Below, one piece after another: positions 1 to 12,296 of a stretch of DNA of 64,000 nucleotides; within the stretch, counting starts at the first letter, position 1; each line of letters opens with the position of its first letter. The notes beneath the pieces were generated by a model that was given only the letters and a program-made list of their open reading frames with translations, was not told the origin of the DNA and searched no databases. The stretch is taken from positions 10,026,289 through 10,090,288 of the forward strand of contig NC_037640.1 of assembly GCF_003254395.2 (NCBI RefSeq). Direction: 5' to 3'. The position numbers were made by a program, and so were the translations under genes. This DNA comes from Apis mellifera. Its lineage: Eukaryota; Arthropoda; Insecta; Hymenoptera; Apidae.

Positions 1-55
1 CTTTCACTCTTTTAATCCTACTTCTTCTGTATATTGTTCTCCTTTGCTCTTATAG

Positions 56-124
56 CCAAGCAACTGCCGTTTCACAATGTTCTCGATGGTGGCGCTGACC
101 TTCATAATGGCGACGATCACACCG
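56..124 (+). CDS. Glut4EF: Candidate upstream coding exon of the Glut4EF-like gene
   Basis: A pyrimidine-rich tract ends in TATAG at 51-55. It is followed by 69 bases that stay open in two frames and then by a GTGAAT donor at 125. One frame reads as a hydrophilic, transcription-factor-like peptide (KQLPFHNVLDGGADLHNGDD) and leaves phase 1. That phase fits the finger exon only if the AG at 5137-5138 is used, so the finger exon would start at 5139. The other open frame is hydrophobic and joins the acceptor at 5128-5129. The hydrophilic frame looks more natural for this protein. The exon is short, so it could be a chance open stretch. Confidence 0.4.
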
Positions 125-3100
125 GTGAATCGAGACTAATCGCACGTATATTTTTCGAATAAATTTTGTCATTAACGAATACAAAAGTTTGGTAAAAGAA
201 AAATATATTCTGAAAAATTTGTTTCATTTTTGAATCGATATCTACGTATAATGTTTCTAATGACCAATTATAAATTGTAAACAGTTGAATATCCCGATGC
301 ATCGTGACTCACGGATGTTCAATGCTCTCCACCCTCCCTGCCTCTCGCGTGCTCGAAACGATTTTCTTTCTCTGTTTTCTGTGTCGTCGACCTCGGTTCT
401 TGCTTGGAAATTGCGCCGAATCTGCTGTTCCAGCGCGTTTCTATGCCCCGTACATTTTTTACCGCTCGAATTTCTACGCATTGCCGACGCTGAACAATGA
501 CACTTCAGACTAACTTCTTGCTCTTTGTATGCATCTATTATCTTCAGTATTGCCTCTGACATGCTTTAAAGTAAACAATAGTATGCTTTGACACGTGCGT
601 GTACATGCCATTCAATACAACAACACATTCAAACGTACGAAATCGAATATAGAAAGCACAAGTTTTTTCAATAATTTATTTTTATCATTTTAAGAAATGA
701 AAAAATGCAAATGTAAAACAAATTATTGTAACTTTTTTGATGCATCATCTCATCTCATTTTCAGAATTTTCAAACGATAGTGAGCTATGAGCTTTGTCAT
801 ACGTTCTGTTGCACTGCAATCTAAAACTTATTAATCTTAATGCACTCGGACTAGCGGAATTTACCTTCAGCCACGAGATACCCCCCCATAACAAACCCAT
901 AGATTTTTCTCTCGTCACCCTGTATACTCCATGTTCGTGCGTAAAGCATTCGTGTGTTAAGAAGGGTCAACGTCCGACCCTCACCACACGCCACGGATCG
1001 ACGCGCTAACACACAGAAGCCTGGTTTGTTTTGGTTTCCCGGGCATTACCCTTGCCTCCCCACTTCTTCACACTGACTCCACTCTCTTTCTTTCTGTCTT
1101 TCTTACTTCGACCATATATAATCATCTCTTTCTCTCTTTCCTCGCGCGCGCGATACGTCCGATGCTCGTGGAAAGTATTGGCGTGTACGGTGACGATGCG
1201 ATCCAAAAATGGGAATTGACATCGAATTAGCTTGATGTCAATCAGAGTACACAATGTTAAATAATATCGTAAGATGAAAAAAAAATGAGAAAGGAGAAAT
1301 TATAATACGATGCATTTTATATAAATTTGACATTAAAAAATGAATTAAATATTAATATTATCTCGATAAAAAATACAAATTCTAAACATATATGTTTTAA
1401 ATTAATAAAAAAAATGAGAAAGAAGCAATACCAAAGATCGAACATTGAGAGAATTGAAAGGAAATATATTGTTTTCAAGGCAGCAAGATGGAGAGTGTGA
1501 CGAGAAAGCGAGAGCTGCGTAGAAAGCAAGTTGCAAGTAGTTTGGGATCGATTTTCGTATCCCATGTCTCGCTTGTTACGTTCACCTCGAACGTAGAGAA
1601 TGTCGATTCGCTGCTACGATGTTGTTCTACATATATGCCATTCTATAATATACACATCAAATATTCCCATGATGGAAGTGAAACGAACACACGGTTACAC
1701 CGCGAGAAGAGACCTTGCTTGGAATTTTCATTCGCAGAGTACGTTCATTCGTGCTCTATATATATATATACATATATGATCGCATGTACGATCTAATTAT
1801 AAGCAATTTGAGGCACAGTGCGCCATGATATCAACGCCAGCGTGCACGCGTGACATTACTTAGATAGATTCCAGAGGGCGTGCACGCTCGTGCGTGTGCG
1901 CGCGCATGTGTGTGTGCATGATAAAGGGAACGAAGGGAACGAAGGGAAGGAGAGAAGATCCGTCGCGTAAACGAGCCTAGGGTAGATGGCCCCGGCCCGG
2001 CACGGTCCCATCAGACCAGCCGCGTGCATCCCCATCTTGCCTATCTATACTACCGGCAACATCGTATCACGCGCGCGATGCACCCACGGACGGCTCTAGC
2101 GCACTCGGCAACCCTGTCGACTCGCTTACTCATCCCTGCCAACTGAACACTGCGCAACGATACAACCGCACTGAAGAAAATCATCCTCTCTTCGTCTCTG
2201 AACATTTACGTCTCTCTCTTTCTTCCATTCCCATTGCTCCTTTTAGAAGATCTCGCCAATGGGACGGCCACTGTGACCAATTACATCGCTCGTATTGTGC
2301 ATCGCGTCGCATACAACCTGTTAATAGAGCTTCGTACATATATGTGCATAAAACATATATATTACTGGCGCATACGTACTTCACTATTTCTGAATATTTC
2401 TTTTTTTGGTAGAAACGAAACTGATCGTATGATTATGCGATTATTTTAGAAAGTCTATTTTTCGTTCTATTTATTGATTTATTTTTGCGATGATATACAT
2501 AAGCAACATAAGCAATCTTTGTCCACAATTATTAACGAACTGAAAGTCGACGCGGAGAGAGGGGAAAGGATCGACTCTGACTTTTTCGATACGAAGCAAG
2601 GCAAGGCAAAGCAAGGCAAAGCAAGGCAAAGCAAAGCAAAGCAAAGCAAAGCAAAGGAAAGCAAAGCAAAGGGAGAGCCAACCGGCATAGAAGGTCTGTG
2701 ACCTCGGCAATGCTTATGTACGCCTGTATATGCGCCTGGCCGCGTGTACCGTTTCAGAGGTGACGTCACGATCAGAAAGGTCCTTGAAGTAGCGAGAACA
2801 GCTTTCTGACCGATTCTTTTCCTGTTTTGCGGAAGTTTAAAAATCCGAGAGATATCTGGATACAATGTTTTCTATCCGACTCATTTGATGGATAGGAAAG
2901 ATTTACATAATCGAGTCTTTGGATATAAATATTTGTAACGATGTCAATTTTTACAAAATTTTTCAGAATTCTAAAAAAAAAAAATTCTGTAACTCTAGAA
3001 CATTATAATTTTAGAATTTTAAAACAATTTTTCTTGCAACTTTGTAACTTTACAACTATAAAAACTTTATTTTTCTCAAGAACTTTAAAACTCTTAGAAA

Positions 3101-6100
3101 CAAATAATTAAAAAAATAAAATTATGAGATGGTACAATTTATTAATTCTGAAAATATCTCTGAACTTAGGATATTTATAATTATAAAATTTCTAAAATAA
3201 TATTAACTTTTAAATTCTTGTCGAAAGAAAAATAAAATTCTACTTTCTAAAATTTTTCTTCCTACTTTACAATTTAGATTTGAAATTTATGGATCAACAG
3301 CAGTGACCTGACAGCGAAAAACTCGTTTTGACCACCATGTTCTTCAAAAGTGTCGCCTCTTACGGTGTCCTTCGCTTTTAACCTTTCGTGATTCGAATGT
3401 TCTTTCGAAAGAAGTATATTGTCAGATACGAATTGCGTCGAAATTTTTAACCATCAAACTCTTTCCCTTTAAAACAGTTATTGACTATTCTCTTATTGGA
3501 TCTCTTATTGTAAAAGTCAAGTACCTTTTTATATTCTGTTTCTTTTTATTAATTAGGATTTCATCTACGAAAAATAAATCTTTTGATCGTAATTTCAAGA
3601 AGTTATTTATTTCTTTTATTTCATTCTCAAATTAAAAAGTTTAAAAAACTTACCAATGAAATTTTAATAAATTTTTAATAAGTTTCAATAAATAATTTGA
3701 ATTGATATTGTTCCAATCTGGTATTTCTAACGTATACTTTATCAAATGGTATAGGAATCGATAGATTCAGCAAAACGTAGCTTTAGACTGTCTTCTATCA
3801 TTATCTTCTTTATTATTTATTGAACAAGTTACAGTTCCTGTTATTTCTACATAAAATAAGTTGGAATTAAAGTACCTATTGAGTTTGAATAAAAAGATAC
3901 GTGTGTATGGAATATGAAGATGTTCGAGTATATTATATATTATAGAATATTGTTATAAAATTTTAAATCAAAAAAGGAAATGATTTGAAATTTTATATTT
4001 ATCAAACATTTTTTTAAAATTAGTTGTTTATAGTACCTATAAATCATTTAATTATTATATTTATAGAATATTTTCAAAGCATTTTTAAATATAAAATTTC
4101 GATTGCTCATCTCATTTAAATATATACCTTTCATATTAAGAATTTATAAATTCTTAACTTTTTTTCTACATTTTATTTGGTCATCGATAACAAATTATCA
4201 CAGTTATTAAATATTACAATTTTCATTGAACGACGATATTTTTGTCAATTTTTTTTTTAACGAGTCACCAAAATATAAATATCAAATCCAACAGTTGCAG
4301 AATAGCTCTAAATTTCTCTTTAACTTGATACAAAATCCTTTTCTCACCGCATATATAATTCTTCATGTGTCAGCGTTTTCTTTTCGTTATTAAACTTTAT
4401 AATTTCGAATCTTTCTAAAAGCGTGATAACAAGCGTTTAATATTTGAAGGACGGGCCGTTATTGAAACACGTTGAAAGCACGATCGTAGCACGACCGCGT
4501 GGCCCGACGGAGAAGTATCGTTCTCGGATCAATAGCACGTGATCGTGCCGGCACCACTGGTGCCGGCCGATATAAACAAAGAAACGTGGCTGCGCGCGAC
4601 GAACGCGGCCGGCTGCTGCGCATCGATTTTCCCCCCTTGTATCACCTTTCCGCGATATAGTTACGTACGATTCACGCTACAATGCTCGTCGACGGACCGT
4701 GAGATATCGTTAAAGGACGTCTAAAAATCCTTCATCAGAGATATTTTCGGCACTCTGATAATGTTTGAAAATACATAGTCGCCGTGTCTTCAAAACAATC
4801 GGAACACTTTACGAAAAATAAAGATTACGATACGAAGAAAACCTTCGATTTATAGGTTAACATTAGTGCAATAAATACATGTACAAACATAGACTTGCGT
4901 ATATCATATAGAGTCTATATAATCGTGATTAAAGATATAAAAATAACGATTAGATGGAAATAATATTTGAAAAATGTTGTAAATAATGTTTTTATTAATT
5001 CACATGATATATAAAGTTATACGATATAAAATTTTGTATAAATATTATCCATTATATGTTAAAATTCTTTTTAAATTATGTAATATATTATATATTCGGT
5101 CATTAATATAACATTTGTTCTGATTTCAGGCTAATGCAGCGGTAGTATTTAAATGTACTTGGCCAGGTTGTTTAGAAATAAAGGCGACCGTGCCGCTTAT
5201 CGAGGAGCACGTGCGCCAATCACACTTAGGGTAAGTCTTAAATATATAGTAAGACGCAACAAGTCTCATGAAAATATTTTATCGCATCTGTTGCACAAAC
5301 TCGTGCACGGGGATTAATTCAATCTCAATTTCAATTTTAGTTAACTTAATATCATAAGTATACGCAAAGAGTATATAACTTCGATTATTAATATTATTAT
5401 TATTATAACTAATTAATTAGATTTTTTAATTCGATAAATTAATTGATCTTCCACACGATTTATAATTTTCTTCAAATGTTCGTCGTGCTCTCGTGTTACT
5501 CTTCAAATTCTTTGACGTTCACGAGCGTTAACCTTGAACCACGCGATAAGATAAATTCCAACTAACTGTGCCGGACATGATGGTGTGCATCGAGTAGAGT
5601 TCGTTCACGGTCGAATAGGTCGCCCACGCATTTCACATTAAATGCATAGCCACGTTTTAACGAGGATCGCACACATTTTTCAGACCTAAAAAGACTAACA
5701 GTTACGATAACGAAGAGGACGATGACATTTCCGATCACGAGGAAGAATTCTACTATCAGGAGGTGGCGGTGGATCATATGAGCTCTCCGCCGACTATGTC
5801 GCACAGGGACATGGCCAGACCTCCTCACGAGGATCCAGAGTACCAGAAACAGCTTCGTTTGGAAACCACTTCTGCCACCAATAACGCAGAAAGCATGATG
5901 GTGAGCATCAGAGAACGAATCGCATTCGCCACTTCGCAATCACCGGTACGTTGATTGATACATTATTAGAAGAAGCTGAAATTCATTTTATTCTCGATCG
6001 AATTAAAAAAGAAAATGATCTCATAACCTCAAAATAATTTTTCTTAATTCATTTTATTCTCGATCGAATTAAAGAAAGAAGAAAATATGATCTCATAACC

Positions 6101-6992
6101 TCAAAATAATTTTTCTTAATTCATTTTATTCTCGATCGAATTAAAGAAAGAAGAAAATATGATCTCATAACCTCAAAATAATTTTTCTTAATTAATTTTA
6201 TTCTCGATCGAATTAAAGAAAAAAGAAAATGATCTCATAACCTCAAAATAATTTTTCTTAATTCATTTTATTCTCGATCGAATTAAAAAAGAAAATGATC
6301 TCATAACCTCAAAATAATTTTTCTTAATTAATTTTATTCTCGATCGAATTAAAGAAAAAAGAAAATATGATCTCATAACCTCAAAATAATTTTTCTTAAT
6401 TCATTTTATTCTCGATCGAATTAAAAAAGAAAATAATCTCATAACCTCAAAATAATTTTTCTTAATTCATTTTATTCTAGATCGAATTAAAGAAAAAAAG
6501 AAAATATGATCTCATAACCTCAAAATAATTTTTTTTAATTCATTTTATTCTCGATCGAATTAAAGAAAAAAAGAGAAAATGATCTCATAACCTCAAAATA
6601 ATTTTTCTTAATTCATTTTATTCTCGATCGAATTAAAGAAAAAAGAAAATGATCTCATAACCTGAAAATAATTTTTCTTAATTCATTTTATTCTCGATCG
6701 AATTAAAAAAGAAAATGATCTCATAACCTCAAAATAATGTTCTTTACATAACCTCTCGTTTTACCGTGAACAGGGTACACCGATCAAGCATATAAAGTTG
6801 TCACCCAGGCCATTCCAGGCGTACCAACAGAGCATGGGCCTGCTGACGGTGTCCACGGGAAAGATGCCATCGTCGCCCCGACGGATTCGCGGCGAGACGA
6901 AGAAGTGCCGCAAGGTCTACGGTATGGAGCATCGCGACCTATGGTGCACACAGTGCAAATGGAAGAAGGCCTGCAGTCGTTTCGGCGACTAG
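56..6992 (+). CDS. Glut4EF: Glut4EF-like zinc finger / C-clamp transcription factor (3' part of gene)
   Basis: Firm coding exons are 5130-5230, 5684-5945 and 6774-6992 (stop TAG 6990-6992). All have AG/GT boundaries and matching phases, giving 193 residues. A further exon at 56-124 is possible. The first exon encodes one C2H2 finger, C-x4-C-x12-H-x4-H, beginning KCTWPGC. The second is acidic (NEEDDDISDHEEEFYY) and then Ser/Thr/Pro-rich. The last ends in a basic C-clamp, C-x12-C-x2-C-x5-C, with KKCRKVYGMEHRDLWC. This order of finger, DHEEEFYY-type acidic stretch and C-terminal C-clamp is the signature of the ZNF395/ZNF704/SLC2A4RG family, which is Glut4EF in flies. These are nuclear DNA-binding regulators. 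The N-terminal part and start codon lie upstream of the window. The exons are CpG-rich, unlike those of the downstream transporter gene. The family call is confident; orthology to Glut4EF is inferred from motif memory. Confidence 0.85.
2594..2671 (+). repeat. GCAAA/GCAAG pentanucleotide tandem repeat
   Basis: About fifteen copies of a 5-base unit (GCAAA with GCAAG and GGAAA variants) sit in the Glut4EF intron. Long open frames on both strands here (Lys/Ala/Gln-rich one way, Cys/Leu/Phe/Ala-rich the other) arise only from the repeat and are not genes. Confidence 0.9.
4536..4620 (+). promoter_or_regulatory. Candidate internal promoter: E-box, GC palindrome, TATA
   Basis: Inside an AT-rich intron, a CG-rich block of about 300 bp carries three aligned elements: an E-box CACGTG at 4536-4541, a perfect inverted repeat with 9-base arms (GCCGGCACC / GGTGCCGGC, loop ACT) at 4547-4567, and TATAAA at 4571-4576. 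A start site about 25-30 bases downstream would lie near 4600, some 530 bases before the zinc finger exon. It could drive a short isoform. It is equally possible that it is an enhancer or an unrelated GC-rich patch, since no initiator or first-exon donor is obvious. Confidence 0.35.
5981..6738 (+). repeat. 66-73 bp minisatellite filling an intron
   Basis: Eleven head-to-tail copies start at about 5981, 6047, 6119, 6191, 6261, 6327, 6399, 6465, 6538, 6611 and 6681. Each runs TTCATTTTATTCTCGATCG, AATTAAAGAAA, GATCTCATAACCTCAAAATAA, with small indels in the A-run and occasional ATAT insertions. The array occupies most of the 828-base intron 5946-6773, leaving only the splice-site ends. Confidence 0.95.
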
Positions 6993-7184
6993 GCCAAGCG
7001 GCCGCTCCGTTCGTACGTCCGCGGGCGGAGACCGTCGCCGAGCCGACCCCAGAGTTTGCCAATGCTACATTAATACTTCTCTGCCAACTGCCAGCAAATA
7101 CGAAATATTGCCAATTTCCAACACACACACAGTCAAACACATAGCCAGTCAAAACTTTGTTCAGTCAGTAACAGAGTCAAACAG

Positions 7185-7252
7185 AGTCGTCGTCGTCGTC
7201 ATCGTCATTATCATCGACGCAATCGTGACGAAATTGTTGTTGTTGTTGTTGC
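7185..7252 (+). repeat. Trinucleotide runs (GTC)n/(CAT)n and (TTG)n
   Basis: Consecutive short runs of GTC, TCATCG-type triplets and TTG lie about 200 bases after the Glut4EF stop codon. No reading frame with family similarity continues through them. Confidence 0.8.
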
Positions 7253-8833
7253 CGCGGCGATGGCGACAATATACTCGCGCGATATACACGCGCGCGAATC
7301 GTATGGTTCGCGTTGCGTATCATCGGTCACGGATCAGCGAATATACGTACTCTACAATATCGTCCACCATTTTGCGAAACCGTTCGACCTGATCCACAAA
7401 CAGATCTCCGTAAGGAAGCATCGCGACAAAAGGATCGATAACGTGATAAATCTGTTCGGTGTGGGGAGAGTTCAGTGTGTGTCGCATGTCACCGAAACAC
7501 TTCTTCTCTATTTTTCTCTATCTTCGTCTTTTATTCCTCTTGTAAAATATAGTCGTGTTTTTTCCCCTCGGTGTTCCCCTCGATTTTCTCTCTCCCGGAA
7601 AACGAGGTTCACGATGAGAGAAACACGGACCTAGAAAAGAGAGAGAGAGACACGTCAATCCCATGACGGATGGCGGACCGTTAGAAGGGCCGATCACGTG
7701 TTTCGTACGTGGCGAGAAGGGAATAATACAGATTGTCAAAGGAAAATTGTGTTCGACTTCGTTCAAATGCGTACATTCGTTGCGTTGTTCGAGCGATGGT
7801 TGTAGAAGCGTTGTAAGATGAGAATCGAGTATATATATATATATACGTTCTAAGGGAAAAGAAAATAGTAAAAAAGAAATAGAAAACAGAAGATCGTTGA
7901 CCGATCGTCGAACGATTTCTTATCGCTCTCGTCTGGCACTTGGCAAACTCCGTCAGGGTCTTTTTTTTTTAACCGTAATAAGGGGTTTTGACTAGTAGAT
8001 AGCGAATAATTGGCGGTACGGAACGAGGCGTCCTTAGACTGTCGCGCCCTCTCTTCTCCGACTTTTTCTCTATGTTATCTCTCCGTCTATCTTTTCTCTC
8101 ACTCTCTCCCACTCTTCTCCGATCAAACGCAAGAGGGCGCGGAACACAGCCTTGCTTCTGATTCGCCGGTAACGAGAAGAATTTTAAGGAAAACGAAAAA
8201 ATTTAAAAAGCGAAAAAAAAAAGGAACTTTTTTTCCTGGCTCGGTAGATAGATTAAAAAAAGAGGCACGCGACTTCAAAAAAAAAAATAAAATTACGAAT
8301 AGAAGTACGTGTTTCTACGGAAACGTGTGCTGGTTCCCGAACCGACTCTTAGGTCATTGCAATAGGTCTTCCTTCATCCGTGAGTGAGAGCACTCTGGCT
8401 CGATTTCCTCGCCTGGCTCTCTTGCCTTGCCTTCTCGAGGGATGTCGACGGTCGTCACGCGATCCCCCCAGAAAAAAAGAGAGACCTAGTGGGCCCCGTG
8501 TATCACGCGTGCGTGTCCCACATCATGGCCGGTCGATTCTCGTTCGACCGATTATTCGTCCGTCTGCCTCACTCGATGGGCTTTCATACGTGCATTCGTG
8601 GACGAATGTGCTCGCTGATCTCCAGAAATGTCATAAAAATAATACTTTTAATTTTATGGATATCGATTAGACAAACAACGATCGTTCGTTGTATTTTTAC
8701 GATGTAGTTTTTAGAATTTAATTCGTAATATCGAATGAATGAAATCGATGTGTGTACTTTGTTTTGAGAAAAGATTAAGATTTGGATAGAGATTTTTTTC
8801 TTTTTAAAATTTGATTTTTGTTATAGAAATCTT

Positions 8834-8878
8834 GATTATAGATTATAGATTATAGATTATAGATTATAGATTATAGAT
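8834..8878 (+). repeat. GATTATA heptamer tandem repeat
   Basis: About six perfect head-to-tail copies of the 7-base unit GATTATA, inside the putative 3' UTR. Confidence 0.9.
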
Positions 8879-11121
8879 AATGAAAAAGTTAATCGTTGCG
8901 TATCAATTTGTTATAATATAATTTAGAATATTTCTGGATTTTAGTTAAAAAAAAAAAATTACATATATTCGTTTACGAATATCACGTATACGGGATCATA
9001 TAGTTGTAATAATTGTTGATACGTAACTTAGCGTGGGATACGCGCATGATCCGCGTCGATGGACGAACGGAAGACCGAGAAGACGAATCGAATATTCGGT
9101 TTGACCGATTGTTCTTCCTGGAAGGACGCAGGCAAGTCTGGAAACGAAAATTCGCCATAAATTTAAAGGCAATTGTGATATTTTTTCTCAAAATTTTATC
9201 GAATTAATTAGACGAATTCGCCGCGAGTCTACATTATGATTAGGCAGCAATTTTATGGGGATGACGATGGATCGATGAAAAAAAAAACCGTCGAAAAATA
9301 GAACAGATGTGTCCGTAAAGATAAAGATTTTGAGGGGATAGAAAACGAGGAATTATAAAAAAAGAAAAAAGAAAAAAAAAGAAAAAGAAAACGCGTTGAA
9401 AACAAAATTTTATACACCAATTATTATACTGCCAGATTAAAAAATAATTCAATGAAACGAATAAAAAATTATACGAAAAAAAAGACAAAAAAAAAAAAGT
9501 ATATATAAAAGCGAAGATAAGCGATTAATATCGTTTCGAGCTTCGTGTACGAAGAAATACATACACATACACACACACGCACACCATAAAAGCTATCTTC
9601 GTGTGTGTCGAGCTCGGGCTGCTTGCTAGCCTCCTCTCGACGACCTAAGACCGCGTTCGCCGACTGAAGGGAAAAATAAGAGAATGACAAAATAATAATG
9701 CTGCGTGCACGAAATTACGTTAGAGATAGGCTTCGCAGTTGAATCGATCGATCGATTGTACTCTAGCGACAAGATTCTCTTTCCAAGATCTTGCTTATTC
9801 TGGTTATATTATTACATACATATAAATGCATGTATAACATACGTGTGTATAAAACAAAAAACAAAAAAAAAAATGGAAAAAAGAAAAAGCATAAAATTTC
9901 ATAGGGCAGAAATTCTAACGTGGAGCAACTTCTACATACGTCTATATACGAGAATATGTTTCTAGGTTAACCTTTACGGTGTCGGAATTCACTTTATCGA
10001 TCATTCTCAACAATGCGTTAATTTTAGATCGAAATGAAATTTATTAATTTACAATTCTTTAAAATAACACCGAGTCTTATAAGATGGAAAAATAAATTTT
10101 AACACAAGGTCGAAATCCGTATCGAATGATGTTGGAATGATCGTACCTTTGCACTTTAGAGGTTAAACTGATGTTGTCGAACTGAATGTTGCTCTCCATC
10201 TCGCTTTCGATCGTCCGCACAATTCGCGTAAATTAAACACCAATTGTTTTTTTTTTTTCTTGTATAATCGAAAAAAACGATAGCAAAATAAGAAGATGGA
10301 AAAGGAAAATATGTACGGAGAAAAAGGAAACAAAATTTTGATCGTTCACGTTTTACAAAGGATCGCTTCGAAACGTGACCATAGATTTCGCTGCAATCGC
10401 AGCAAATACAAACTTGTCGCTTTATCGATAATTATTCTGAATTATCGATATCATCATTATTACGATTATTACATTCGTTTTTCTTTCGTTAACTAAGAGA
10501 CGAGCGTTATGCATATCTTCATTCTTCTTGTTTACAAAAAGCGTCGAAACTCGAAACGAGAAATTCAAAGGGTATTTCAAAGACTATAGATATAATAGTT
10601 AATGTCCATTCGTTTTTTTCTCTCCCTCTCTCTTTTGTTTCATGTCTACGAGAGGGGACTATTCCCAATTTCAATGTGTTGATCGATGCTCAGTTTTTCT
10701 TAGTACAATTTAATCGCGCGAATTCTTTTTATCTTCGTTTCGCTTAAAGCATAATTTAACAATTTCAAATCGCGTATTAATATTTAATATATGTATATAT
10801 ATCTATGCATATATAGTTATATTAATATTCTAATCATATATGCATATATGTATATATGCTTATAGTATATATTATACGGTAACAACATTACTTGAGATTA
10901 AGAGATTTGTCGGCTGATAAAGTAGGGAGAAAAAAAACAAAAAAAAAAAAACAAATAAAAGAAAAAGAAAAAAGAAAGAAAGAAAAGGGAGGAGAAGAGT
11001 CAATTACGGAGTTCTTTTTTTATGCTCAGAACCGCGTGAAATTCGAGCGGGAGAAAAGAAAAAAAAGAATCAGACCAATATATGTATCATTACCATGGTG
11101 GTATTATCGTTTTTTCACGAC

Positions 11122-11152
<31 letters not shown>

Positions 11153-11322
11153 ATCACATAATAAATAGGTATTTCCGAACCAAAGACGTCGTCGTATCTC
11201 CAATCATGTTTATCGAATTTCAATCGATCCGTGAAAGATTCCCTTCCCGGAAAAAACAAATCGCTTAATAAATTCATTTAATCGTTACATCACGAGGATT
11301 GTACACAATTTACGGAAATATT

Positions 11323-11353
<31 letters not shown>

Positions 11354-12236
11354 ACATGTTTTTTTCTAAGTACTTAGAAAGTAATTTGTATTTCCTTTTC
11401 GCCTCTTCGATCGGTTTAGCTGACAACGGAAAAACAAGTAGAACAGTATACTACAAATCCCAGCGAATATTCGGAGAATAGAGTTTCGTGGACGCATGGA
11501 AAAAAAACGCAAGTATTATCCGATGTCACTGTGCTCGATCGAACGTGAAGAACATTGGTATAAAGCCTGCTTAATCCTAAGGAGAGAGAAAGAAAAAGAA
11601 AAAAAAAAAAAGAAACGATCACGATCGTTACGATTTCGGGAAATTTTGAATAAGGAAAAAATTACGAATCACGGAATTACGGATTCGTAGAAAAGAGATT
11701 TTTCGAAAAGGTGAAGGAAGGAAAAAAAAAAAAAATAGGAAATGGAAGATTGCTGCATGAGAAGAGCAGCAAGCTTCGCGCGAATTAAGCCGAAGAGAAT
11801 TGCAATAGGATAGAAAGTTAATTGCCGTCCAAATAGGTTCCTTCTTATTTAAATCAAAATTTGTCAGGATGGGAAAAAATGTTGTTCACGGCTATAAACT
11901 TTTCCTGAATGTAATCAGTCAGTAGAACGCCGAATAATGCTACGTGCGAAAGGAATATGGCGGATTGATGGGATGCCTCAATGTGTTTGTATAAGGGGTG
12001 GTTTAGAAAAATGGAACGCTTGAGCGTTAAAAAGTTTTTTCATCAGTTCAGGAAATTGGATTTGAAATTATTTTGAAGATATTTCGAGATCAATGAAATT
12101 AAAAGTAATATTTACTTAATAAGAAGAATGTTTTTTTTTGATTTATTAGCAACGTTTTTGATAAACGTTATTGATTAAAATAATTTTGTAATCAATATTT
12201 GTGATTTTTTTTATATTATAAAATTATAGTATTTAG

Positions 12237-12244
<8 letters not shown>

Positions 12245-12292
<48 letters not shown>
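12245..12292 (+). repeat. (TA)n microsatellite
   Basis: Uninterrupted TA dinucleotides, about 24 units. Confidence 0.95.

Positions 12293-12296
<4 letters not shown>

Larger units (their letters stand above)
125..5129 (+). other. Probable intron of the Glut4EF-like gene
   Basis: No coding exon could be supported between the candidate exon at 56-124 and the finger exon. Most of the stretch is AT-rich. Two blocks are clearly more GC/CpG-rich. About 960-2330 contains CG-rich runs, a CA/TG-rich run near 1870-1920 and purine repeats near 1925-1960. The other, about 4440-4740, is listed separately as a candidate internal promoter. The open frames in these blocks match no family I recognise and lack flanking splice signals that would fit the gene. 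Confidence 0.5.

Noticed and set aside
2471..2865. Cys/Leu/Phe- and Lys/Ala-rich frames on both strands
   Set aside because: Pure products of the GCAAA pentamer repeat.
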